Part shown: positions 50,151 to 59,275 of the stretch, piece after piece
Layout: every line of letters starts with the position of its first letter
How positions within the stretch are numbered: position 1 is the first letter of the stretch
Source of the DNA: Mesorhizobium sp.
GTDB taxonomy: Bacteria; Pseudomonadota; Alphaproteobacteria; Rhizobiales; Rhizobiaceae
NCBI GenBank assembly: GCA_004963905.1
Contig: SUGL01000001.1
Location: 372,001-436,000, forward strand
DNA length: 64,000 bases
Direction of reading: 5' to 3'
The notes under the pieces: model-generated
What the model saw: the letters and a program-made list of their open reading frames with translations, nothing else
Database searches by the model: none
Told to the model about the DNA's origin: nothing
Position numbers and translations under genes: made by a program

Positions 50151-51605
50151 TTATCCCACCGCGCTCAAAAGGGAGTCCAGCATGTCGCTGACGGTCTTCA
50201 TCATGCGCGCGGACGCCTGATAGGTATGTTCGAGGTCGAGAAGCAGCGACATTTCCTGATCGACATTGACGCCGGTATCGTTCGACAGCGCTTCGGCGGT
50301 ACGCGTGGCCAGCGCCTCCTTGGCGTCGGCATTGGTCGACGCCTGTTGGCGCACACCTTCGAACCAGCCGATGGCGTTGGCGGCATAGTCCGTGACGCCG
50401 GAGCTGACGGTGATGCCGGCCGACGTGTCGAAGGCCATCGGCTGATCGAGCCGGTCGCCGTAGGCAATCAAAAGGTCCGAGTAGGAAGCGCCGCCGGCGG
50501 TGTTCGAAATATAGGCTGCGCCGTTGGCGCCGCCGTCGCGCAGCAGCGACGGGTTGCCGCCGGCGCTCGGATCAAACGCGGCATTGACGCTGATCGAGCC
50601 GGCCAGGCCGTTGACCAGGGTGCCGGCGGCGGGAATAGCCGGGGCGCCGGACCAGGTGAACAGGCCCGTCGCGTTGGGCTGAGAGGGCGCCGTCTCGGCA
50701 AAGGCCGTGATCAGGCCACGCGCGATCTCGTCGAGCTGGCTCTGCATGGTCGCGGCGACGTCGTCGCGCAGCTTCAGCATGCCGGCAAGCTTGCCGTCGG
50801 CGGTGGCGCTGTCGCCGGTGCCTGCCGAAAGCGGCACATTGTCGATGTAGATCGTGTTGCCGGGCGTGCCGGCGGTGTAGCCGGCCGAAGGCGTGAAGGT
50901 CACCGACCGCGGCACCGTCTCGAACAGCGTCGTGCCGTCCTTGGTGGTGATGACCATGTCGTTGTCGCCGCGCGTGAAAGTGGAGACGGGGACATATTCG
51001 GCGATCTTCTTCAGAAGCGCGTCGCGCTGGTCGAGCGCGTCGGACACATCCGTGCCCGAGCGCGTGCCCGAGATGACGGCCTTGTTGGCGTCCTGGAACT
51101 GGCTGAGCAGCGAGTTGAGGTCGTCGACCGCGGTGGCAATCTGGCCATCGGTCTGGGTGCGGAAGTCCTGGATCGCCGTGGTGCCGCCATTGAGCGAATT
51201 CACCACCTGCTTGGCCGCGTCGATGACGCTGGTGGCGAGGGTCTGGTTCGACGGCGTCGTGGCGTAGAGCTGCAACTGCTGCTGCAGGTTGGCGATCGCG
51301 GTCGACGGCGACGACGCGTTGTCGACGCCGTTGACCGCGAGGTCGAGCTGATCCATGCCGCTGTAGAGCGCGCTCTGGCCGCTCCATGCCGACAGCGCGG
51401 AAAGGTTCTGCCGGAACAGAAGGTCGTTCGCGGCGCGCTGTATCTCCACCGATCGCGCGCCGGGCGCCGTGCTGGTGACGACGGCGACGCGACGGGCATA
51501 ATCCGGGTTGGATGCGTCGGCCACGTTGCGCGACACGACGCTGGTTTGCTTGGATGTGGCCAGGAGCGCCGACTGGGCGATGCTTAGTGCGGTGGAAAGG
51601 GACAT
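50151..51605 (-). CDS. flgK: flagellar hook-associated protein FlgK
   Basis: A 484-residue FlgK. The N-terminal motif is ALSIAQSALLATSKQTSVVSRN, then NPDYARRVAV (the usual N-x-x-Y-R-R element), and the C-terminal NVDQEMSLLLDLEHTYQASARMM ends with MKTVSDMLDSLLSAVG. It links hook and filament. It begins 31 bp after flgE. Confidence 0.93.
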   Translation of the reverse strand: MSLSTALSIAQSALLATSKQTSVVSRNVADASNPDYARRVAVVTSTAPGARSVEIQRAANDLLFRQNLSALSAWSGQSALYSGMDQLDLAVNGVDNASSPSTAIANLQQQLQLYATTPSNQTLATSVIDAAKQVVNSLNGGTTAIQDFRTQTDGQIATAVDDLNSLLSQFQDANKAVISGTRSGTDVSDALDQRDALLKKIAEYVPVSTFTRGDNDMVITTKDGTTLFETVPRSVTFTPSAGYTAGTPGNTIYIDNVPLSAGTGDSATADGKLAGMLKLRDDVAATMQSQLDEIARGLITAFAETAPSQPNATGLFTWSGAPAIPAAGTLVNGLAGSISVNAAFDPSAGGNPSLLRDGGANGAAYISNTAGGASYSDLLIAYGDRLDQPMAFDTSAGITVSSGVTDYAANAIGWFEGVRQQASTNADAKEALATRTAEALSNDTGVNVDQEMSLLLDLEHTYQASARMMKTVSDMLDSLLSAVG

Positions 51606-51636
51606 GCGGGTCTTTCACGGGCTGGCGCCCGATGGG

Positions 51637-52893
51637 TTATCTCTTCAGGTTGACGAGGACGTCCATGAGGTCGGAACCGGTCTGGAAGACTTTCGAATTG
51701 GCGGTGTAGCTGCGCTGCGCCGCGATCATGTTGGTCAGTTCCTCGGCGATGTCGACGTTGGAATTTTCGAGCGCGCCGGAAACGACCGAACCGAGCTTTC
51801 CTTCATTGGCAAAGCCGATGCGAACGGCGCCGGAGTCGGCGCTCTGCACATAGACGTTGCCCGGCATCGCGGTGAGGTTGTCGGGGCTCTGAACGTCGGC
51901 CAGCGGGATCTTGTAGAGCGGCTTGGTGGTGCCGTCCTGGTACTGCGCGTAGATGACGCCGTCCTGGCTGATCTGGATCTTCTCGATCGTGCTCGGCGGA
52001 TTGCCGTTGACCTTGGCGTCGGAGACCGTGAAACCGGTGCCGAGCTGGGTCAGCTTGGAGAGATCGAGGTTGAGGGTCGAGCCGTTCGGCACGGTAAAGG
52101 AGATGCCCGTGGTCGCGCCGGTGAGCTTGCCCGTGGTTGTGTCGAAAGTGAGATTGGCCGTACCCAGGGCGCCGCCCGTATAGGGGAAGGAGGTGCCGGG
52201 GGTCGCCTTCGACTGGTCGAACACCGAGACCTCCCAGGTGCCCGAACCGGTGTTGGTGAAATAGACGTCGAGCAGCACCTTGTTGCCGAGATTGTCATAG
52301 GCGACCAGCGAAGACTTCGAGGTGTATTCGGCGGTCGCGCTGTTGGTGGAGGGCAGGCTGCCCGCTGCGACCGGCGTCGCGCCCGCTGGCAGGTTGCCGG
52401 TGAAATTGCCTTCCGTGCTCGGCGTCGCCGTCATCTCCTGATCGGAGATCTGCACCGGCACCAGGCCCTCGAAGCCGTTCGCGGTCGCGGCTGGATCGCC
52501 GTTGGCGTAGCTGTAAGCCATCAGCTGGTAGCCGGCGGCATTGACCAGCCGACCCTGGGCGTCCGGAACGAAGGCGCCGGCGCGGGTGAGGTAGGGCGTG
52601 CCGCTCGGGTCCTGCACGACGAAGAAGCCGTCGCCGTTGACGGCGAGGTCCGATACCGAGGTGGTGTATTGCAAGACGCCCTGCGAGCTGACGGCGGAGC
52701 GGATCGTCGTCGTGACGCCGCCCGAATTGTAGGCGCCGCCCGTGCTCGGCATGATGAGCGTCGAGAACTCGGCGGAGGAACGCTTGTAGCCGGTGGTGTC
52801 GGAGTTGGCGATGTTGTCGGCCACCGTGGACAAGCGGTTGGCCTGCGCGTTCATACCGGAGACGCCGGTCCGCATCATTCCATAGAGGCTCAT
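51637..52893 (-). CDS. flgE: flagellar hook protein FlgE
   Basis: A 418-residue hook protein. The N-terminus MSLYGMMRTGVSGMNAQANRLSTVADNIANSDTTGYK carries the rod/hook signature (key motif ANRLSTVADNIANSDTTGYK). The C-terminus contains ALENSNVDIAEELTNMIAAQ and VFQTGSDLMDVLVNLKR. It forms the hook polymer. The start ATG at 52893 is followed by this signature at once, so the start is secure. It lies 91 bp after rem. Confidence 0.95.
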   Translation of the reverse strand: MSLYGMMRTGVSGMNAQANRLSTVADNIANSDTTGYKRSSAEFSTLIMPSTGGAYNSGGVTTTIRSAVSSQGVLQYTTSVSDLAVNGDGFFVVQDPSGTPYLTRAGAFVPDAQGRLVNAAGYQLMAYSYANGDPAATANGFEGLVPVQISDQEMTATPSTEGNFTGNLPAGATPVAAGSLPSTNSATAEYTSKSSLVAYDNLGNKVLLDVYFTNTGSGTWEVSVFDQSKATPGTSFPYTGGALGTANLTFDTTTGKLTGATTGISFTVPNGSTLNLDLSKLTQLGTGFTVSDAKVNGNPPSTIEKIQISQDGVIYAQYQDGTTKPLYKIPLADVQSPDNLTAMPGNVYVQSADSGAVRIGFANEGKLGSVVSGALENSNVDIAEELTNMIAAQRSYTANSKVFQTGSDLMDVLVNLKR

Positions 52894-52984
52894 AGATACG
52901 TCTCCTCGATGCCTTTCTGAGAGGCCACAAAACTAAGCCCCGTGTCTTGCGCGAGGCTGGCGCGGGACGTCGCGGCGGCAGCCA

Positions 52985-53653
52985 TCAGAACACCAGCCGG
53001 TAGCCGAGGAACCTCTTGGAATCGATCGGGTCATGGCCAAGCTTCTCGCGCAGTTTCTTGCGCAGCTTCGAGATGTGGCTCTCCACCACGTTCTCCTCGA
53101 CCTCCTCGTCGAAGATGCCGTAGATGGCGTTGAACACCTGCGTCTTGGTCACGCGCCGGCCGCGGTTGCTGGCCAGATATTCCAGGATGCGCCGCTCGCG
53201 ACGCGGCAGCGGCAGCGGCTCGCCGTCGATCTCGGGATCGCGGCCATCCATGAAGATGCGCATCGAGCCGACTTCGGTATAGGCGGCCTCTTCATGGGCG
53301 CGGCGGCGAATGGCGGTGATGCGGGCAAGAATCTCGCGGATGTGCACGGGCTTGCGGACGACGTCGTCGACGCCGCTCTCGAAAAGCCGCAGCGTGTGTT
53401 CCAGCGAATGCTGCTCGCTGAGCGCGATCACCGGCGCGCCGGTGCGGTCGCGGATCTGACGCGGCGAGATGGCGCCTTCGCGGCAATCGCCGATGAGGAA
53501 GGCCCTGACGGATCTGAGATCGGTGTCGGCGGCGGAACTCACCCACTCACCGAACTCGCCCGGCGCGAAGCCCGCTGTCGCAACGCCCTCGCGATCGAAA
53601 AGTGAGCTATAGCCCTCAGTTACGAGCTCGCGCTCATCTACGATCACGATCAT
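52985..53653 (-). CDS. rem: motility response regulator Rem/FtcR
   Basis: A 222-residue OmpR-type regulator that activates late flagellar genes in rhizobia and Brucella (Rem/FtcR). The receiver domain ([14 protein letters not shown], conserved Lys in [12 protein letters not shown]) has an unusual phosphoacceptor region, [10 protein letters not shown] in place of the usual xxLDxxLP. The C-terminal winged helix is intact ([37 protein letters not shown]). No sensor kinase is near. It starts at ATG 53653. Confidence 0.92.
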   Translation of the reverse strand: MIVIVDERELVTEGYSSLFDREGVATAGFAPGEFGEWVSSAADTDLRSVRAFLIGDCREGAISPRQIRDRTGAPVIALSEQHSLEHTLRLFESGVDDVVRKPVHIREILARITAIRRRAHEEAAYTEVGSMRIFMDGRDPEIDGEPLPLPRRERRILEYLASNRGRRVTKTQVFNAIYGIFDEEVEENVVESHISKLRKKLREKLGHDPIDSKRFLGYRLVF

Positions 53654-53862
53654 CGGACCACCCCTCCGAATCAGCTCATCTGCCCCGTGCGGAAAGCGGT
53701 ACCCGGCTCGGCGAATCCTGAAAAACCGTCATTTCTTGTAGCTATTTTCTTGGGAGTTTTTTTGCGAGCCGTAATAAAGGCGGTTGCAAAGGCGCATCGG
53801 CGGAGGCAACGCGCAGCCGATATCGGGCATGGGAACGCGCCGGAGAGAGGCGGACGGCATTG

Positions 53863-54459
53863 CTACTTATGATTGCAGAAGGCGCTGGCGTTAGGCGTCC
53901 ATTTGCCGAAGCCGGTGGCGACCATGTTGGCAATGACGCGGCAGACATAGATCTTTTGCGCCGGGTCGTTGTCGGGGCCGGCATGATAGCGGGCGACGGC
54001 CATCGACCAGGTCATATGGCGGGCATGCAGGCTTGCCAGGAAGCGCGCCGCGTAGTCGACATTCTGGTGCGGGTCGAGCATGTCCTCGACGCTGCGGAAA
54101 TGATCGCCGTGATAGCGATGGTTGATCTGCATGCAACCGAGGTCGATCAGCGTCTTGCCCTCGCGGTGGGCATTCTCGAATGTCGCCAGCGCCTCGCCAC
54201 GGCTTCGCGGGAAAACAGCTTTTCCTTCTATATTCAATGCGTTGGGTTGGAGGGTGCCCTTCTTCCCCGTTTCGGTCAGGCCGACCGCATAGAGGATTCC
54301 CGCCGGCACGCCGTAACGGTCGGCGGCTAGCAGGATCTCCGGCTCGCAAGGATTGGAGACGGCGCCAGCGGCGCCGGCGGCAGCCAGGCTAGATATAGAT
54401 ATCGTCGCCAGCGCCTTCGCGAAGAGGCGAAGCAGCGCGGCTGAATTCCTGTGCGCCAT
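53863..54459 (-). CDS. lytic transglycosylase (SLT domain), flagellar cluster
   Basis: A 198-residue exported SLT-type transglycosylase. A signal segment (ATISISSLAAAGAAGAVS) precedes CEPEILLAADRYGVPAGILYA. The catalytic Glu is in VGLTETGKKG, followed by DLGCMQINHRYHG (GxMQI motif) and AVARYHAG (the AYNAG-like motif). Four Cys residues may pair. It cleaves peptidoglycan in the periplasm. The ATG at 54459 lies inside the end of fliK (71 bp overlap), so it is translated with it. It may be the flagellar wall hydrolase missing from FlgJ. Confidence 0.85.
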   Translation of the reverse strand: MAHRNSAALLRLFAKALATISISSLAAAGAAGAVSNPCEPEILLAADRYGVPAGILYAVGLTETGKKGTLQPNALNIEGKAVFPRSRGEALATFENAHREGKTLIDLGCMQINHRYHGDHFRSVEDMLDPHQNVDYAARFLASLHARHMTWSMAVARYHAGPDNDPAQKIYVCRVIANMVATGFGKWTPNASAFCNHK

Positions 54460-55777
54460 TGCCGTCGTTCCTTCCCGGTTGCCGGTCTCCGCCGGCGCTG
54501 TTGCCGCCCGAATTCCCCGGTTGGAACGAAGGCTGGTCGCGGCCTGTCGACATCGGCAGGGGGGCGTTTGCATCGGCGCGGCTGGGCGAATGAACTGCTA
54601 TCGAGGGTTGCAGGATGGTGACATGGTCGACGTCGAAACCAAGACCGCGGAGCGACTTGACGATGGCGTCGCTGTCGGCGGTCAGACGGCGGTACGCCTC
54701 ATGGGTTTCCGGTTTCATCTCAATCGAAAGTTGCTCCCCGGAAAGCCGCAGGCTCGCAGTCACCATGCCGAGCTCCGAAGGGTGGAGCTCGATCTTGAGG
54801 ACATGTGTCGGAACGGCAACAGAAGTGGCCGCTTGCGAGGCAGTGGAGGCGCTCGAAAAGGCTTGCTGGACGCCATTGTCCGAAGCGATCGCCTCAACCA
54901 GCGTCGATGCCGTCTGGCCGACGGGATTTTGCGGCGGCGCCGGGAAACTCTGCTGGCTGACGACATCCATGCGCCCGGCGGCGGAGGACGGTTTGGCCTG
55001 ATTGATCGATGCCATGGACTGCGCCGTCTGCGCTGTCCTCTGGGCGGCCGCAGGTCGCCAGCCTTGCGGCGTCGCGGCGTCGGTTTCGGTTCCGGGTGTT
55101 CCGGGCAGGGTACCGTCCCTGGGAGCCAACGCGGCCGGGCCGGCGCCGACCGGCTTCTGTCCGAAGTCCGGTCCGGGTTTGTCCGCCATCGTTGCCCGAC
55201 CGGATTGCGGCAACGGTTCGGAGGTTTCGGAAGCGTCGGCCAATGCGCGTCTGCCCTGACGGATCGCCATTTGCGAAGAGGCCGACTGGCCGATGGAGGG
55301 CTGGGCCCCTGCCTCTGCCTCGGCGCCGGATCCGCCGCGATCGGCATTTGTCGACGTTGCGAAATGGCGGATGTCGCCCAGCGCCATCAGCAAGGGCAAG
55401 CCGTCCTGGAGCGGAACGGCGTCGGGCGGTTGTGCCGCCGCGTCGACATCGTCCGCCACCTTCGCATGACCGGTGTCGGCATTGTTCTTGGCGGCTTTCC
55501 CGGCTGCCGGCTTTTGCGCGGCGGTCTTGTTCTGTCCATCCTGGTCAGGCTGCGCCTTGGGCGAACCGGCGAAGGCGCGCCGCGTTGGACGCGCATCGGA
55601 AGACAGGGGCTCGGCCGACTGCTTGCCTTGGCGGGCCGATTTTTCGGCGCCATGCACCATCTCGTCGAAATTCGAGCCGTTTTCCTTGCCGTCGACAGCC
55701 TGCCGATGTGGCTTGGTGTGGGCGGCGCCGAATCCCGGCAAGGCCTGACTGACATTGGTCATCTGGGCGCTGGTCAT
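54389..55777 (-). CDS. fliK: hook-length control protein FliK (formerly MotD)
   Basis: A 462-residue protein. A long, disordered Pro/Ala/Gln-rich N-terminal part (about 300 residues) precedes the FliK hook-length domain: HVLKIELHPSELGMVTASLR, SGEQLSIEMKPETHEAYRRL and IVKSLRGLGFDVDHVTI. In rhizobia this gene next to motC was first called motD and later shown to act as FliK. The ATG at 55777 overlaps the motC stop by 4 bp. Confidence 0.88.
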   Translation of the reverse strand: MTSAQMTNVSQALPGFGAAHTKPHRQAVDGKENGSNFDEMVHGAEKSARQGKQSAEPLSSDARPTRRAFAGSPKAQPDQDGQNKTAAQKPAAGKAAKNNADTGHAKVADDVDAAAQPPDAVPLQDGLPLLMALGDIRHFATSTNADRGGSGAEAEAGAQPSIGQSASSQMAIRQGRRALADASETSEPLPQSGRATMADKPGPDFGQKPVGAGPAALAPRDGTLPGTPGTETDAATPQGWRPAAAQRTAQTAQSMASINQAKPSSAAGRMDVVSQQSFPAPPQNPVGQTASTLVEAIASDNGVQQAFSSASTASQAATSVAVPTHVLKIELHPSELGMVTASLRLSGEQLSIEMKPETHEAYRRLTADSDAIVKSLRGLGFDVDHVTILQPSIAVHSPSRADANAPLPMSTGRDQPSFQPGNSGGNSAGGDRQPGRNDGNGAQEFSRAASPLREGAGDDIYI

Positions 55778-57213
55778 TTGGGAGCGGCTCCGAGCAATTG
55801 GTCAATCTGGTCGAGTTGGCGGCGCGCGTTGAGCATCGCGGCGTCGGTAGGATCGTGCGGATCAAGGCCTGCCGCGGCCGCCGGCGCGGACGCGGGCAGC
55901 ACAGGCGGCGTTTCGGGCTGCGCTGGAGCAGAAGCCGCCGCCTGGGCTGTGGCCTGAGCCGTCGCTGGCGGGGCCGGCGGCGCGGGAGCAGCGGCCGGCG
56001 AGCCCGCCGGCTTGGCAGCGGCCGCGACAGCCGGCTGCTCCGACGCGACACCCTCAACCGGCGGCAAGGCTTCGGCGTCGGCCTGGCTCACAGGCTGGGC
56101 TTCGGCGGCGGATTTCGCTGCCTCGCTCTTCACCGAATCCGCAGCTTCGGCCTCGTCCTTGCCGGCAGCAGGCACGGGAGCGACTACCTCGCCGGCGACG
56201 GCTTGCGCGGCATCGAGCAAGGCGCGGTCGCTCTCCGAGAGCTTACCGCGATCGATCTTGCCGAGCCTGGTCCGCACGTCGTCGATCGTGGCCGACGTCA
56301 CCGTGGAGAGGCTCGAATAGAGCACGGCGCGCGGGTCGTCCTGATTGCCTTTGCCGCTGCGGCCTTGCTCAGCCCGGGCCGAGGCAAAGGCGGAGAGGTC
56401 GCTCAGCCCGTCGATCGCGGCGCGGCGGGCGATGCGCAGATAGATCACCTTCTCGCGCTCGGGGTCCATCATCGAGGTGATGTCGGCGAGCTTGTCCTGG
56501 CTGATCGACATATGCAGTTGAATGACGCCGGAGACGAAGGAATCGGCGAACTGGCTGGCATATGGGGAATAGAGATAGCCCGCGACATACTGCGTCGAGG
56601 CGAGCGCGAAGCGCGCTGCGTCGCCCTGCGCCACGGCGAGGCCGACCGAGCGGCGAAGTGCCGCTTCCTCGACCAGGGTGCCGGGGCTGAGCAGGCGGGC
56701 CTGGTCCAGCAAGGTCAGCGCCGCGGCGGGTTCATCGGTCGCAAGCAGCGACCCTTTGACCAGCGCCAGGAAGGCGCCGAGGTCGGGGGGTACGCTCATC
56801 GGATCGATGGGCTTCAGGATTTCGATCGCGGCGGCCGGCCGTCCGTTCAGGTAGGCGACGATCCCCTTGGCGATGGCAAGGCTCTGCGGGTCGGTCGTCG
56901 CGCGCGAAGCCGCCGCCGCGACGGTGACGGGGTTGCCGCCGCTCATGCCGTAGACGAGCAGAGCGCGGAAATTCTTCGGATCCTTGAAATCCTCGGCATC
57001 GGCGGCGCGAAGCCTGGCGTCGGTCATTTCGAGGAGCTTGGCCTGCATTGGCATCGCCGCATGGTCGCCGCCGGCGATGCGGTCCTGGATCAGCTGCAGC
57101 GAACGCACCAGCTGGTAAGGCTGCAAGCCGTCATCCTGGGCGAAGGCCGCCGCCGGTAATCCTGCGGCGAGCAGCAGCCCGACGGCTCGGCCGATGACGG
57201 TCCTGCCTCTCAT
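55774..57213 (-). CDS. motC: periplasmic motility protein MotC
   Basis: A 479-residue exported protein with signal peptide (VGLLLAAGLPAAAFAQ). The helical middle part (about residues 25-340) has YQLVRSLQLIQDRIAGGDHA and repeat-like segments (AKGIVAYLNGRPAAAIEIL; ALTLLDQARLLSPGTLVEEA). The last 130 residues are Ala/Pro-rich linker ending LNARRQLDQIDQLLG. In Sinorhizobium MotC is a periplasmic partner of MotB. Four-bp overlaps join it to motB and fliK. Confidence 0.9.
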   Translation of the reverse strand: MRGRTVIGRAVGLLLAAGLPAAAFAQDDGLQPYQLVRSLQLIQDRIAGGDHAAMPMQAKLLEMTDARLRAADAEDFKDPKNFRALLVYGMSGGNPVTVAAAASRATTDPQSLAIAKGIVAYLNGRPAAAIEILKPIDPMSVPPDLGAFLALVKGSLLATDEPAAALTLLDQARLLSPGTLVEEAALRRSVGLAVAQGDAARFALASTQYVAGYLYSPYASQFADSFVSGVIQLHMSISQDKLADITSMMDPEREKVIYLRIARRAAIDGLSDLSAFASARAEQGRSGKGNQDDPRAVLYSSLSTVTSATIDDVRTRLGKIDRGKLSESDRALLDAAQAVAGEVVAPVPAAGKDEAEAADSVKSEAAKSAAEAQPVSQADAEALPPVEGVASEQPAVAAAAKPAGSPAAAPAPPAPPATAQATAQAAASAPAQPETPPVLPASAPAAAAGLDPHDPTDAAMLNARRQLDQIDQLLGAAPK

Positions 57214-58646
57214 CCGCCGGTCGCCATCAGGATTTCGATGCGACGGTTCGCGGCGGCCAGCGGATCGGACGGGATCTTGGGCTGGCGGTCGGCGAAGCCG
57301 GCGACCTCGGTGATGCGGCTTTCGTCGACGCCACCGCGCACCAGCATGTAATAGGCGGAGTGGGCGCGGGCGGTGGACAGCCGCCAGTTGTCGTAGGTGT
57401 CGCTGCGGAACGGCCGCGCGTCGGTATGGCCGCCGATGGTGATGGTGCCCTTCTTCTCGTTGACGATGCGGCCGATCTTCTCCATCGCCAGCACCAGCTC
57501 GCGGCGCGGTACGGCCGAGCCGATCTCGAACATGCCGAAATCGAGCTGATCGGTGATCGAGATGACGACGCCCTTGTCGGTGGCCTCGACGGAGACGCCC
57601 TGCGCCAGCTTTTCACCCGGCGCGAAGGCCTTGGCCAGCTCCTGCTTGATTTCGGCCGCGGCCTTGAGGGCGGCGCTGCTCGGGGCCTTCTCGCCTTCCT
57701 GCGTCGCCTCGGCCTTCGTCTCCGCCTCTGCCGCTTCGGCCTTCGCGGTCCCCAGCTTCGCGGCAGCCGTCTCGGCTTTTGCGGCTGCCGACCTTTCAGC
57801 TTCCGCCTTTTCAGTCTGGGCGTTCTCGGCCTTGTTCTCCTTGCCTTCGGCTTTCCCGACTTTCATGTCGCCCGATCCGGTTGCCACCTTGGCGCCGGGT
57901 TTTTCCGGCGTCGCCAACGGCTCGAGCGGCGCATCCAACCGCGGCGGCGCAGGCGGAACGGCCTTGACCTTCGGCACTTCGGTTTCGGCAACCTTTTCGC
58001 CGGGCTTGGCGGGATCGCCTTCGATCTTCCTGCGCTCGGCACTGGCTTCGGCGCCGGGTGTCGCCACCTGCTGCGACCAGAAGTCGGGCGCGAAGGGATC
58101 GCGATAGGATTCGCCGCCGGAAGCACCGGTCGCCGGACCGGCGTTCTGGGCGCCGCCTTCGCCCTTGGCGCTGACATTCTGCATCACGCCGGTATCGGTG
58201 GCGATCTCGGACAGCACGGCGTAGGGATCGGCAAACAGATGCTCGTCGGAAAGGTCGGATTTCTGCGAGGCTTCCTTGGTCTGCCGGCGGTCGGACGAGC
58301 CGGCGCCGCCCTTGCCGTTCTCGCCGGCCTTGCTGGCGCCATCCTGCGGGTTGTCGGCGGTGAGGCCAACCTTGCTCGGGCCGTCGCCGAGATCTTCCAG
58401 GCCCTTGCGGCTGGAGTTGCGGTCGATCAGCTCTACCGGATTGAAGTAGCTGGCGACCGCGGCCTTGGTCTGCTCGTTGGCGGCGTTGATCAGCCACATG
58501 ACGAGGAAGAAGCACATCATCGCCGTCATGAAATCGGCGAAGGCGATCTTCCAGACGCCGCCATGATGGCCCTCGTCATGACCGTCGTGATTGCGCTTGA
58601 CGATGATGATCTCGTGCCTGGCCTCGCCGTGGTCGATGGCGCTCAT
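57210..58646 (-). CDS. motB: flagellar stator protein MotB (rhizobial type)
   Basis: A 478-residue stator protein. The single membrane helix is FADFMTAMMCFFLVMWLINA, including the proton-binding Asp in FADFMTAMM (about residue 35). A long Ala/Glu/Lys-rich periplasmic linker (about residues 90-330) is followed by an OmpA-like peptidoglycan-binding domain (ITIGGHTDARPF, NWRLSTARAHSAYYML). Enteric MotB is about 308 residues; the insert is a rhizobial trait. GGAGG precedes the ATG at 58646. motA is not in the window. Confidence 0.93.
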   Translation of the reverse strand: MSAIDHGEARHEIIIVKRNHDGHDEGHHGGVWKIAFADFMTAMMCFFLVMWLINAANEQTKAAVASYFNPVELIDRNSSRKGLEDLGDGPSKVGLTADNPQDGASKAGENGKGGAGSSDRRQTKEASQKSDLSDEHLFADPYAVLSEIATDTGVMQNVSAKGEGGAQNAGPATGASGGESYRDPFAPDFWSQQVATPGAEASAERRKIEGDPAKPGEKVAETEVPKVKAVPPAPPRLDAPLEPLATPEKPGAKVATGSGDMKVGKAEGKENKAENAQTEKAEAERSAAAKAETAAAKLGTAKAEAAEAETKAEATQEGEKAPSSAALKAAAEIKQELAKAFAPGEKLAQGVSVEATDKGVVISITDQLDFGMFEIGSAVPRRELVLAMEKIGRIVNEKKGTITIGGHTDARPFRSDTYDNWRLSTARAHSAYYMLVRGGVDESRITEVAGFADRQPKIPSDPLAAANRRIEILMATGG

Positions 58647-59272
58647 GTCAGGACCTCCGACAGGGAAGCCGACCATTCGGCGATGCGCGTCTCGAACACG
58701 GTTTCGTCGATGGTCACGGTCAGGTCGAGGCCCGGGGCTTCGGTGAAATCGAGATTGGCCGCGCGCCCGCCAAGCGCCGCCTTCAGGGGCTCGAACAGCG
58801 ACAGCGGCCCACGCACGCCGATGCGCACGGCCTCGCCGTCGGCGACGGCGGCGCTGATGGTGCGGGTAAGGGCGTCGAGCGAACGCTTTTGCAGGTCGTC
58901 GCTGACGATGCCGCCCAGGATGCGGGCGATGGTGGCGGCGGTGAGCTCGGCGACGCGCGCCTCCATGGCGTCGATGCGCGTCGCGACCGCCGCGCCGAGG
59001 TCGTTGCCGAAGCTTTCCAGGAACGCTGTCGCCGCATCGTCATTGGCCTGGCGCTCAGCCTCGAGCGCCGCCTCATGGGCAGCGGTGAGCCGGGCCGCGA
59101 GCGCAGCTTCGGCATCGGCCACCGCCTCGGCGATCAGCGCGCCGATGTCGGCCTGCGGCGGGGATGCTTCCGGCTTGCGCTCGATATCAGGCGGGACAGG
59201 TGCCTGGCCGGCGCGTGCTGGGGCGCGCGAACCGAAATCGGGCAGGAGGTCGAAAAGGGCTCCAGAAGCCAT
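58643..59272 (-). CDS. FliH-like flagellar protein
   Basis: A 209-residue protein with a long Ala/Glu-rich helix (IAEAVADAEAALAARLTAAH, AALEAERQANDDAATAFLES) and a C-terminal alpha/beta part (LFEPLKAALGGRAANLDFTE, LDLTVTIDETVFETRIAEW). The layout resembles FliH, the regulator of the FliI export ATPase, and the C-terminal V-I-D-T-V-ETRI ending is like FliH/HrpE proteins. It sits between fliF and motB with overlap to motB and 3 bp from fliF. No fliI is in the window. Confidence 0.6.
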   Translation of the reverse strand: MASGALFDLLPDFGSRAPARAGQAPVPPDIERKPEASPPQADIGALIAEAVADAEAALAARLTAAHEAALEAERQANDDAATAFLESFGNDLGAAVATRIDAMEARVAELTAATIARILGGIVSDDLQKRSLDALTRTISAAVADGEAVRIGVRGPLSLFEPLKAALGGRAANLDFTEAPGLDLTVTIDETVFETRIAEWSASLSEVLT

Positions 59273-59275
59273 GGC

